Of a stretch of 64,000 nucleotides of DNA, positions 54,880-62,735 are shown piece by piece. The translations under genes were made by a program, and so were the position numbers. This DNA is from CAYMYN01 sp964394665 (GTDB lineage: Bacteria; Planctomycetota; UBA1135; GCA-002686595), in the NCBI GenBank assembly GCA_964394665.1, contig CAYMYN010000021.1, forward strand, positions 1 through 64,000, given 5' to 3'. Position 1 is the stretch's first letter. Each line of letters starts with the position of its first letter. The notes beneath the pieces were generated by a model. It saw only the letters and a program-made list of their open reading frames with translations. It was not told the DNA's origin and ran no database searches.

Positions 54880-57858
54880 TCAGTCGCAGAAGGTGACCCG
54901 CAGCCCGTCCGAGAGGCTGGCGCCGAAGGGGTCGACGGGGTCGCGGTACCACTTCTGGTAGTAGCGCGTCGCGCCGATCATGTCGGGGGTCACGGGCACG
55001 GCGACGTCCGAGATGCCCAGGATGTTGGTCTGGAAGACCGCCTGGCGCGTGATGGGCGCCGAGACGAGCCGCAAGCCGCCGTAGAAGGGCACGCTGGCCT
55101 GGCCGGTGCCCCAGTAGAGCAGGCCCGGCTGGCTCGGGATCGCGAGGTCCATCGTGATGCGGAAGTCGTTCAGCGTCACGCTGGGGGTCCCGAACCAGTC
55201 CAACTCGGCCTGCAGGCCCTGGGAGTTCACCTTGGCCGTGCCGTAGGCGAGGGGCGTGATGCACCCGCCGACCTGGCCGATGGTCACGACCTCCACGTCG
55301 TCGATCGTCCAGCCGCCGAAGCTCGTCGTGCCGTTGCTCTTCAGCGCGAACTCGATCTGGAGCTCGGCGCTGCCCGACGCGATGGTGGAGATGTCGTACT
55401 CCATCTGCGTCCAGGCCGTGTCGACGAGGTCCGCGCCGAGCGGGTTGGTCCAGATCGGCGTGCCGTTGATGCGCAGCGTCGCCTGGTCAGCGGTGCCGCG
55501 CTCCACGGTCAGCCAGCGCTTGAAGCGCAGCAAGGTCACGTCGGCCGAGTTGGTGGGGATCTGCGGTGAGCGAAGCCAGTTGTGTTGGTTGGTCTGGTAC
55601 AGGCCGTTCCAACCGGTGGGCCCCAGGTCGTTGCCCCAGACGATGAAGCCGCTGGCCGCTTCGCCGGGGTCGCCACCCTTGGCGAACACGAGTCCGCGCT
55701 GGAAGTCGTCGTGCGAGTTGGAGGTGTCGCCGTAGGTGTTGTGCGTCCAGCCGGCGTCGCTCACCTCGAAGTCGTTGAAGTAGAGCACCTCGACCTCGCC
55801 CACGATGAACTTCAACGGCTCGGACACGCCGGCCAACGGGAAGGTCCCCGAGTTGCCCCCGTTGTCGTCCGCGGTGATGTAGTAGGAGACGATCGCCGGG
55901 GAGGCGATGCCGGGGATGGCCGCGGAGAAGACGTTGCCGCCCTGCGCGGACATGGCCAGGGTCTGGTACGAGCCGTTGCCCACGCGATACCGCAGGGTCG
56001 CGGTCACGATCGGCGGCGCGAAGTTCGGCAGGATCGTGGCGTTCACCACGTAGGGCCCGAACTCGTCCTCGGTGTTCGGCAACTGCGTGACGTTCTGGAA
56101 GGTGATGTACTCGAGGTCGACACCCGGGAATCCCTGGGTGCGGAAGGCGGCGTCGATGGCCTGGAAGTTCGGCGTTCCGTCGTTGATGTTGCCGTTGTTG
56201 TCGTCCAGCGTCAGCCACTGGGTCTCGATGACCGAGCGGATCTGGGTCTGGTTGTAGCTGTTCATCCAGGCCAGGAAGAGGGCATCGGCGATGGCCCCGC
56301 CCTGGGTCGTGCCGTGGTTCGTCTGGAGGTTGGCTCGCACCTTCCAGGCCGCGCCCATCCAGACCTCGCCGCTCGCGTGCACGCCGCCGTGGCAGCCGCC
56401 GCAGCAGTCGCCGCAGAACTGGCGCATGTTCAAGCCGGTGCGGATGATGCCGCCCGTGGTCGTGAAGTTGCGGCCGACGACCGGGTCGTTGTAGAGGTAC
56501 ATGGCGAACACGTCCGCGTTGCCCTCACCCATGCCGTCGCTGCCGTTGCCGGTGCCGTAGAGTACGTTGAGCCAGTGCCCCATCTCGTGCGCGATGACGC
56601 TCGAGTAGGCCGTGTTCACGCAGCCGCCGCCGGCGTTGTAGAAGTTGACCGAGTTGCCGTTGAAGAAGGCGTTGCAGGTCCCGCTGACGCCGCAGTTGGC
56701 GAGGGCCGCGAAGTCGGCCGTGCCGTCGGTCGGATTGACTGCGCGGATCCAGTTGCGCAGGCGGACCAGCTCGGTGTAGGCGTTGGCCTGGGCCGTGACC
56801 GTCGCGGTGGGCGAGGGGTTCATCAGCAGCTGGTTCGACGTGCCCGAGAGCGACTGCGCCAGCGAGTAGTTCCCGCCGCCGGAGTTGACGACGTTGGCGT
56901 AGGGGCCGACGAAGGTGAAGGTGCAGTTCAACGGCCCGTTGACGCCGGGATAGTTGAAGTTGCCGTTGGAGTCGGCATAGATCGTCCCGGCCGAGCTCTG
57001 CACGCGCACGAAGGGCATCGCCTCCTGGGCCGGCGGGTTGCTGGCGATGTCGGGCATCGTCCCGGGGGTCGCCATGACCGAGACCGTGCCGCCCACGTCG
57101 AAGTGGTGCACGCTGCTCTCCTGGCCCACGATCGCGCCGCTGTGGGCGTCGACGTGGTAGGTCGTGCCGGCCGGGGCGTGACCCGACTCGTACCACTGGA
57201 CGTCGACCTCCCAGACGAGGTGCGGCAGGCGACGCCCGTCGTGGAGCACGCCCGCGATGCCCAGGGTCGCCTCGCTGATCTGGGTCGGACGCTGACCGAC
57301 GCTCTCGACGAAGGCGGCGACCGCGGTGGCGGTCGCTCGGCGCGCGTCGAGGCTCGGCGTGACCGAGAAGTCCGCGATGTCCGGCAGGGCCGTGGTCTGC
57401 ACCGAGAGCAAGCGGCCGGAGAGATCGAGCAACACGTTGAGCGAGCCGCCGAGCACCGGCACCCCGCGCACTTCCTGGCGGAAGCGCAGGGTCATCTTGT
57501 CCGTGCTACCGATCAGCCCCAGGGGCAGCATGCGAATGCGCTCGTCGACCAGGGTCGCGCTCTCGACCCCGTGCAGCCCGAAGGTCTCCTCGGCGAAGAG
57601 ACGCGCGACGCCGAAGTACTCGGCGTCGCTGCGGGGCTCGAAGGCCGGGGCCGCGTTGCCCCCGTACAGGAACTCGACCCTGCCGGTCGAGCGGTCCAGC
57701 TCCATGCGCCAGGCGTCGCCATGACGGGCGCGCCAGCTCTCGAGTTCTTGGTAGCTGCGCAGGCCGTTCGCCGGTTCGTGGTGCGAGTGGTCCTGGGCCA
57801 GGAGGGGGGTGCCGGCCAGCAACAGGGCCAGGCCGGCGAAGCGACGGAGTTCCTTCAT
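54880..57858 (-). CDS. Large secreted zinc metalloprotease (fungalysin/M36-like) with C-terminal WYRDP module
   Basis: A 992-residue exported protein with signal peptide MKELRRFAGLALLLAGTPLLAQ. Residues about 30-250 form a propeptide (FTP/PepSY-like; LRFRQEVRGVPVLGGSLNVLLD, THVDAHSG-like YHVDAHSGAIVGQE). The catalytic part has HEMGHWLNVLYG near residue 423 and GMGEGNADVFAMY just after, supplying the third zinc ligand. CGDCCGGCHGG is an unusual Cys cluster near 485. From about 590 there is a beta-sandwich, then a choice-of-anchor domain (FNDFEVSDAGWTHN, near 700) and a C-terminal module with YQKWYRDPVDPFG shared with the protein encoded at 21266-22342. Probably secreted or cell-surface; promotes breakdown of external protein. 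Confidence 0.88.
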   Translation of the reverse strand: MKELRRFAGLALLLAGTPLLAQDHSHHEPANGLRSYQELESWRARHGDAWRMELDRSTGRVEFLYGGNAAPAFEPRSDAEYFGVARLFAEETFGLHGVESATLVDERIRMLPLGLIGSTDKMTLRFRQEVRGVPVLGGSLNVLLDLSGRLLSVQTTALPDIADFSVTPSLDARRATATAVAAFVESVGQRPTQISEATLGIAGVLHDGRRLPHLVWEVDVQWYESGHAPAGTTYHVDAHSGAIVGQESSVHHFDVGGTVSVMATPGTMPDIASNPPAQEAMPFVRVQSSAGTIYADSNGNFNYPGVNGPLNCTFTFVGPYANVVNSGGGNYSLAQSLSGTSNQLLMNPSPTATVTAQANAYTELVRLRNWIRAVNPTDGTADFAALANCGVSGTCNAFFNGNSVNFYNAGGGCVNTAYSSVIAHEMGHWLNVLYGTGNGSDGMGEGNADVFAMYLYNDPVVGRNFTTTGGIIRTGLNMRQFCGDCCGGCHGGVHASGEVWMGAAWKVRANLQTNHGTTQGGAIADALFLAWMNSYNQTQIRSVIETQWLTLDDNNGNINDGTPNFQAIDAAFRTQGFPGVDLEYITFQNVTQLPNTEDEFGPYVVNATILPNFAPPIVTATLRYRVGNGSYQTLAMSAQGGNVFSAAIPGIASPAIVSYYITADDNGGNSGTFPLAGVSEPLKFIVGEVEVLYFNDFEVSDAGWTHNTYGDTSNSHDDFQRGLVFAKGGDPGEAASGFIVWGNDLGPTGWNGLYQTNQHNWLRSPQIPTNSADVTLLRFKRWLTVERGTADQATLRINGTPIWTNPLGADLVDTAWTQMEYDISTIASGSAELQIEFALKSNGTTSFGGWTIDDVEVVTIGQVGGCITPLAYGTAKVNSQGLQAELDWFGTPSVTLNDFRITMDLAIPSQPGLLYWGTGQASVPFYGGLRLVSAPITRQAVFQTNILGISDVAVPVTPDMIGATRYYQKWYRDPVDPFGASLSDGLRVTFCD

Positions 57859-58515
57859 GTTCGGGTGCCTTCGCGAGGATGGGGCGCGAGGTCGGGGAGC
57901 GGGGGCCGGGAGGAGCCTCCTTGGACAGACTATCCCGAGAGGACGCAGCCCCGCGGATCGAGGTTCCGGAGGGACGGGGAACTCCAGGGTACGCCCTGAG
58001 TAAGGGCGCCCGCCCAGGGAGAGCCGCCCAGACCCCGACGGCGTGACCCGGGCCGCGGCACGGGGCCGCAGCCCAGCGGATCCCAGCCCCCGCGTCGGCT
58101 CCGAGCTCGCCCCTCCATTCGAGACGGTGGGTCAGAGCGCGATCGAGAGCAGCAGGAGACAGACGAGGGTGAACAGGACCAGGGTGGTCGCCGCTGGCAC
58201 ACCGGTGCGCTGCATGGGGGGGCACTCGCTCGGGGTGGCGGGGGATGGGGCCGCCACGTCGGCGGACCTCTCCATCCATCACTACCACGGGATCGGCTTC
58301 CGTGGGGATGGGCCATGGCCCTGGGCGGTCCAGGCGGCCGTCCCCGTGCCCGGTGCTGGGGGCCCAAGATGCAACTTCCTGAGTTCCGGCTGCATCCCCG
58401 GGTCGGTCCAGCGCCTCGGGGGGGTGGGGCAGGGTCCGCGTGGGCGCTGGGCGCAGGGGCCTGCCCGGACTTCACCCGCTGGCCCGGCGGGCGCGGTGGC
58501 TAAGCTCCGCAGCGT
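57859..58515. other. Long intergenic region between divergent genes
   Basis: These 657 bases separate the metalloprotease gene (minus) from pyruvate kinase (plus). The only plausible gene is the short membrane peptide at 58132-58275. Elsewhere I see long open frames but they are low in complexity and inconsistent with one another. No clear promoter boxes are visible. Confidence 0.4.
58132..58275 (-). CDS. Candidate 47-aa single-pass membrane protein
   Basis: An ATG at 58275 opens a 47-codon frame: about 28 polar residues (MERSADVAAPSPATPSECPP and MQRTGVPA) then an uninterrupted hydrophobic segment ATTLVLFTLVCLLLLSIAL up to the stop. A second ATG at 58215 would give only 27 residues, almost all membrane segment. 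No good Shine-Dalgarno is present. The strong hydrophobic run in such GC-rich DNA is unlikely by chance, so I keep it as a candidate. Confidence 0.4.
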   Translation of the reverse strand: MERSADVAAPSPATPSECPPMQRTGVPAATTLVLFTLVCLLLLSIAL

Positions 58516-60015
58516 ATGTCGCCGCCCGTTCCCGAAGAGCCGCAGCGCCCCCCGCTCCCCTCCCTCCCGGCGCCCTTCGGCGCCCCGCCCCGCGCGCCGT
58601 CCCCGCACACCAAGATCGTCGCCACCCTGGGGCCCGCCAGCGAGGACCGGATCGGCGAGCTGATCGACGCCGGCATGTCCGTGGCGCGGGTCAACTTCAG
58701 CCACGGGGACCTCGACCAGCACCGCCGGCGCGTCGAGCGAGTCCGCCGCGAGGCCGCTGGGCGCATGGTCGGCGTGGGCATCCTGGCCGACCTGCCGGGA
58801 CCCAAGATGCGCCTGGCGCGCTTCGAGGGCGGGCAGCGCACCCTCGCCCCGCGCGAGATCGTGCGCGTGCGCCAGGGCGACGGCGTGGCCGAGGCGGGCG
58901 AGGTCCTGTTCGCCTTCGGCGGCTACCTCGACGCCGTGCAGCCGGGGCACCGCATGGTGCTGGCCGACGGGCAGGTCGAGCTGATCGTCGAGGAGGTGCG
59001 CGGCGACGAGGTCCTGGCGCGCGTGCGCCGCGGCGGGCTGCTGGGCGATCGCAAGGGGGTCCACCTTCCCGATTCGCCGATCTCCTATGAATTGCCCACC
59101 GCCGAGGATCGCCGCCACATCGAGTCGGCGCGCGAGCTGGGCGTCGACTACCTGGGCGTCTCCTTCGTCGCCCGCGCCGAGGAATTGGTCGAGATCCGCC
59201 GCTTGGCCCCCGAGCTCGCGCTGGTGGCCAAGATCGAGCGCAAGGCCGCGCTCTTCCGCCTGGACGCGATCCTGAAGGAGAGCGACGGCGTGATGGTCGC
59301 GCGCGGCGACCTGGGTGTCGAGGTCGAGCTCGAACAGGTGCCCATGCTGCAGAAGCGCTTGCTGTCCGACTCCCTGCGCCAGGGCAAGTTCACGATCACC
59401 GCGACCGAGATGCTCGAGTCGATGGTGCACTCGAGCCGCCCGACGCGCGCCGAGGTCAACGACGTCGCCAATGCCGTGTTCGACGGCACGGACGCGATCA
59501 TGCTCTCGGCCGAGACGGCCGTCGGCCGCTATCCGGTCGAGGCGGTGGCTACCGCCGCGCGCATCGTGTCCGCGGTGGAGGTGAGCGACCGCTACCGCGA
59601 TCTGCCGCGCGTCGACTTCCGCGAGCAGGAGCGCGACGTCGCCAACGCCATCGCGATGGCCGTCGTGCGCGCGGCCGAGGCCCTGCAGGTGAGTCGCATC
59701 GTCTGCTTCACCGAGACCGGGAACACCGTGCGCTTGATCTCGCGCTACCGCCCGCAAGCCGAAGTCGTCGCGCTCTCGCCCAACGTGCAGACGGTCAACA
59801 GCGCGTCGATCCTGGCCCATGTGCGTCCGATGCTCTTCCGCCGCGAGCGCAGCATCGAGGACATGCTCTTCATGGCCTCGAAGATGCTGGAGGAGCGCGG
59901 CATCTGCCGGCGCGGGGAGGAGATCCTCTTCGTGGCCGGGGTCCCGCCGGGCGTAGCGAAGAGCACCAACATGATCAAGCACCATCGCATCGGAGAGGAC
60001 TTCCGCCTGCATTGA
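58516..60015 (+). CDS. pyk: Pyruvate kinase
   Basis: Catalyses the last step of glycolysis, phosphoenolpyruvate plus ADP to pyruvate plus ATP. The 499-residue protein has an additional proline-rich N-terminus of about 30 residues, then TKIVATLGPASEDRIGELIDAG, VARVNFSHGD, ADLPGPKMRLARFEGG (in place of the common DTKGPEIR), the catalytic lysine in LVAKIERKAAL, GVMVARGDLGVEV and TATEMLESMV (ATEMLESM for the usual ATQMLESM). GTDAIMLSAETAVGRYPVEAV closes the core and the C-terminal domain is present. The DLPGPK form is less common, as in some atypical bacterial pyruvate kinases. Confidence 0.95.
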   Translation: MSPPVPEEPQRPPLPSLPAPFGAPPRAPSPHTKIVATLGPASEDRIGELIDAGMSVARVNFSHGDLDQHRRRVERVRREAAGRMVGVGILADLPGPKMRLARFEGGQRTLAPREIVRVRQGDGVAEAGEVLFAFGGYLDAVQPGHRMVLADGQVELIVEEVRGDEVLARVRRGGLLGDRKGVHLPDSPISYELPTAEDRRHIESARELGVDYLGVSFVARAEELVEIRRLAPELALVAKIERKAALFRLDAILKESDGVMVARGDLGVEVELEQVPMLQKRLLSDSLRQGKFTITATEMLESMVHSSRPTRAEVNDVANAVFDGTDAIMLSAETAVGRYPVEAVATAARIVSAVEVSDRYRDLPRVDFREQERDVANAIAMAVVRAAEALQVSRIVCFTETGNTVRLISRYRPQAEVVALSPNVQTVNSASILAHVRPMLFRRERSIEDMLFMASKMLEERGICRRGEEILFVAGVPPGVAKSTNMIKHHRIGEDFRLH

Positions 60016-60109
60016 GCTCGCCCACCGGGAGCGTCGGGGCTGGCCTTTCGTGGCCCTGCCCCGTTGCAGGATCCCCGGCTCGGCGCATCATGGCGCGCCT
60101 CAGGACACC

Positions 60110-60991
60110 ATGCTGAACACCTCGCGCTTCGACCTGGGACGCATCCGTGCCTTCCGTCGCCTGCTGGAGACGGACCGGCGCATGAAGGAGGACGTGGCCA
60201 CCGGGGCCAAGGTCGTCTGCATCGCCAGCGGCAAGGGCGGGACGGGCAAGAGCGTCCTGGCCACCAACCTGGCCATCCTGCGCGCCCGGCGCGGCGAGCG
60301 GGTCCTGCTGGTCGACTTCGACGCCGGCCTGGCCAACGCGCACCTGCTCCTGGGCCTGGCCCCGGCCTACGACCTGGGCGACGTCGCCGAGGGTCGGGTG
60401 AGCGTGGACCAGGCCCTGGTCGAGGGTCCCGAAGGGCTCTCCCTGCTCTCGGGCGGAGTCGGCCGGGCCACCCTGGCGGATCCCACGCGGCGCGAGCTCG
60501 ACCGCCTATTCAAGGCCCTGCGCCCGCTCGAGGAGCGCTTCGACCTGGTCCTGATCGACCACGGCGCCGGCATGGGGTACGCGACGGTCACGCACCTGGC
60601 CGCCACGAGCACCCTGATCCTGGTCACCAACCCCGAGGTCACGGCCCTCTCCGACGCCTACGCCCTCTACAAGCGCGCCCGGATGGTGAACGCGGACATC
60701 CGCACCGGCCTGGTGGTCAACCGGGCCCCCGACGAGGAACGCGCCCAGGCCGCCTGGTCGCGCTTCGAAGCCGCCTCCAAGCGCTTCCTCGGCCACGCGC
60801 CCGAGTTCATCACCTGGGTCCCGGCCGACGAACGCGTTCTGGCGAGCATCCAAGACCGCCACCCCGTCTGCCTCTCCTTCCCCGATTCCCCCGCCGCCCG
60901 CGCCCTCGAGTCCGTCTCCCGCTGGCCCCCGATCGACCTCGCCCGCACCCCCCGCGCCTTCTACGACAAGGCCCGCCGGGCGTTGAAGTAG
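60110..60991 (+). CDS. MinD/FlhG-like P-loop ATPase
   Basis: The 293-residue protein has the deviant Walker A motif CIASGKGGTGKSVLATNLAI near residue 37, LLVDFDAGLANAHLLLGLAP near 67 and DLVLIDHGAGMGYATVTHLAATSTLILVTNPEVTALSDAYAL near 145-185, the signature order of MinD/FlhG proteins. A basic N-terminal region of about 30 residues precedes it, as in FlhG/YlxH, but FlhF or flagellar genes are absent from the window. The likely role is positioning of a cell-envelope or motility structure. The ATG at 60110 was preferred over 60050, which adds low-complexity sequence. Confidence 0.9.
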   Translation: MLNTSRFDLGRIRAFRRLLETDRRMKEDVATGAKVVCIASGKGGTGKSVLATNLAILRARRGERVLLVDFDAGLANAHLLLGLAPAYDLGDVAEGRVSVDQALVEGPEGLSLLSGGVGRATLADPTRRELDRLFKALRPLEERFDLVLIDHGAGMGYATVTHLAATSTLILVTNPEVTALSDAYALYKRARMVNADIRTGLVVNRAPDEERAQAAWSRFEAASKRFLGHAPEFITWVPADERVLASIQDRHPVCLSFPDSPAARALESVSRWPPIDLARTPRAFYDKARRALK

Positions 60992-61203
60992 CGCCCGGCC
61001 GCCCACCGACCTGAGTCGGATCGCGCTCGTCCCCTGGGGCGAAATTCGCCCGTGGGCTGCAACCGGACGGGTCGGCGCGCGGTCTCTGCGCTCGTCTCCG
61101 ACCGCGATTGGGGTGTCCGTCCATCGCGCGGCCTCCCGTCGCCGCGGCATCCCAGGGGCGGCCGGGGCATGCAGGCGCCCTTGGCGTCATGGGAGGGATG
61201 GAG

Positions 61204-61668
61204 ATGCTCAGGATGGCCTGGCTGGTCCTCGCGCTGTTGGCGGTTGCCATTCCATTGGGTGCGGTTGCCTGGAGTCAGTCTCCACGCCCGGGTACTCCGG
61301 TGCCCGGTGAGCAGGGTGGGGAGGACATGGAAGGGAAGTGCTGCCGCAAGCCTTACGCCCATCCGCCGGCGCCGGGTGGGGGCTGCATGACCCTGTGCGT
61401 CGCGCTCCCCGTCGGCGCCACCATGGACTGCAACACGGAACTGCGAGAGTGGTCGACTCTCGTGCAGGGCGCCTGTCTGCCGGGTGCGGGCGCTTGCTCG
61501 GCGGGCGGGAAACAACCGGTCACGCTGTTCCAGTATCGCTGCTTGGGACCGGTCGCTTGCACGGTCCAGAGCACGCGGCAAGCAGGCAAGCGCTGCAAGT
61601 GGTTCGAGACGGGACACACCCAGCGAGTGGAGGCGCCGACCTGCACGGGGGTGCTGTGTCCGTCTTGA
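61204..61668 (+). CDS. Secreted cysteine-rich protein, 154 aa
   Basis: The ATG at 61204 has GGGAGGG at 61191-61197 (6-base spacer). It begins MLRMAWLVLALLAVAIPLGAVAW, a signal peptide or membrane anchor, then about 125 residues with 12 cysteines, including CCRK, GGCMTLC, MDC, GACLPGAGAC, YRC and LC near the end. This suggests a disulfide-rich extracytoplasmic domain. No family is recognised. It overlaps the next gene and its codon use is somewhat less extreme in GC than that of the housekeeping genes. Confidence 0.7.
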   Translation: MLRMAWLVLALLAVAIPLGAVAWSQSPRPGTPVPGEQGGEDMEGKCCRKPYAHPPAPGGGCMTLCVALPVGATMDCNTELREWSTLVQGACLPGAGACSAGGKQPVTLFQYRCLGPVACTVQSTRQAGKRCKWFETGHTQRVEAPTCTGVLCPS

Positions 61669-62735
61669 AGGCCCAGCTCGCGGTAGTTCTCCTGGGGGCG
61701 AGCGGCCTCGTCGCCGTGAGTTCTCAGCGCCCGAGCGTGGACTCGTTCGAATCTCCCGGGGCGCAGTGGATCGAGTCAAGCGAATCCGCTTTGGCGGGAG
61801 TGCTTCTCGCCGCGACCTACGGTGTGAGTGCGCTCGAGATCGACTTTGCCCCCTCGTCGGTGGCTCTGGAAGGCCTCGAGTCGCTTCGCGGGCTCGCGGC
61901 GCGGGCCGAGGGATTGGACCTGGAGTCCCTCCAACTCGCCTCCGTGCAGGCACGTTTCGAGGAACTGGGTGAGAAGGTCCGAGCCTCGACCCGGCGCAGC
62001 GCTCGGATCACGCGGCAGGGAGGCACGCTCCTCGAGCGCCACTTCTTCGGCGGCCCGCCGGTCGATGCGCGCGATCTAGCCCACGAGTTGGCGATCCTGG
62101 GAACTCCTGACTTCCTCTGGCTCCACCTGGCGGACGAGCCCTCCCTCTTCGTTCAAGAGCAGGACGGCTCGTACTCCTTCCTGGAACTCTCGCACCTGAT
62201 GTCCCCCCTGACCGTGCCCGGGGCGGCGGGTGAGGGGGCCTGGTTCGGGCCCAGGGGTGGGAGTTGGACGGCGCTCCCCCGTAGGTCCACGTTCGCGCTC
62301 AGTCCGCGGAGCCGGCTGGAGCAGGCCTATGTGCGGCGCTCCGCGCGGCGGATCGAGTTCTTGGGGTTCGATGGGGACTCTGGTCCCCTGCCTGTCCTGT
62401 ACCTGCTGTACGAACCCGAGGAAGACGTCGGAGCCTGGATGTGGATCGAGTGGAACTCGGACGCCAGGTGGGGGATCGTGCCCCGGCGTGTCGCCGTCGA
62501 TCGGGTTGGTCGAAACGGGAGCCGGCGGGCCGATTATCTGATTTGGGATTGGCGGCCGCTGGGCAAGGAACAGGGTCCCTTCCTGGAGGTGGATGCGGAT
62601 ACGATCGTGCGCGACCAGCGCTTCGAGCCCCTGCGGGTGTCGCGCGCGGGGGATCGGGAGATCCCAGGCATGGAGTCCTGCCTGAGGATCGTCCCACGGG
62701 CAGGTTCCAGGGACCGCGGAGGGGAAGGGAGATGA
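61656..62735 (+). CDS. Secreted hypothetical protein, 359 aa
   Basis: The GTG at 61656 lies inside the end of the previous gene; a TTG at 61665 is an alternative TTGA overlap. An N-terminal hydrophobic segment (LAVVLLGASGLVAVSS) is followed by helical and charged sequence (EGLESLRGLAARAEGLDLES) and a beta-rich second half with VGAWMWIEWNSDARWGIVPRR. Only one or two cysteines are present. No family is recognised. Its stop overlaps the start of the next gene by four bases, so the three genes from 61204 to the window edge form one unit. Confidence 0.7.
   Translation: MSVLKAQLAVVLLGASGLVAVSSQRPSVDSFESPGAQWIESSESALAGVLLAATYGVSALEIDFAPSSVALEGLESLRGLAARAEGLDLESLQLASVQARFEELGEKVRASTRRSARITRQGGTLLERHFFGGPPVDARDLAHELAILGTPDFLWLHLADEPSLFVQEQDGSYSFLELSHLMSPLTVPGAAGEGAWFGPRGGSWTALPRRSTFALSPRSRLEQAYVRRSARRIEFLGFDGDSGPLPVLYLLYEPEEDVGAWMWIEWNSDARWGIVPRRVAVDRVGRNGSRRADYLIWDWRPLGKEQGPFLEVDADTIVRDQRFEPLRVSRAGDREIPGMESCLRIVPRAGSRDRGGEGR

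Noticed and set aside
60110..60991. Flagellar FlhG
   Set aside because: The sequence fits MinD/FlhG generally, but no FlhF or flagellar gene is present, so no gene symbol was assigned.
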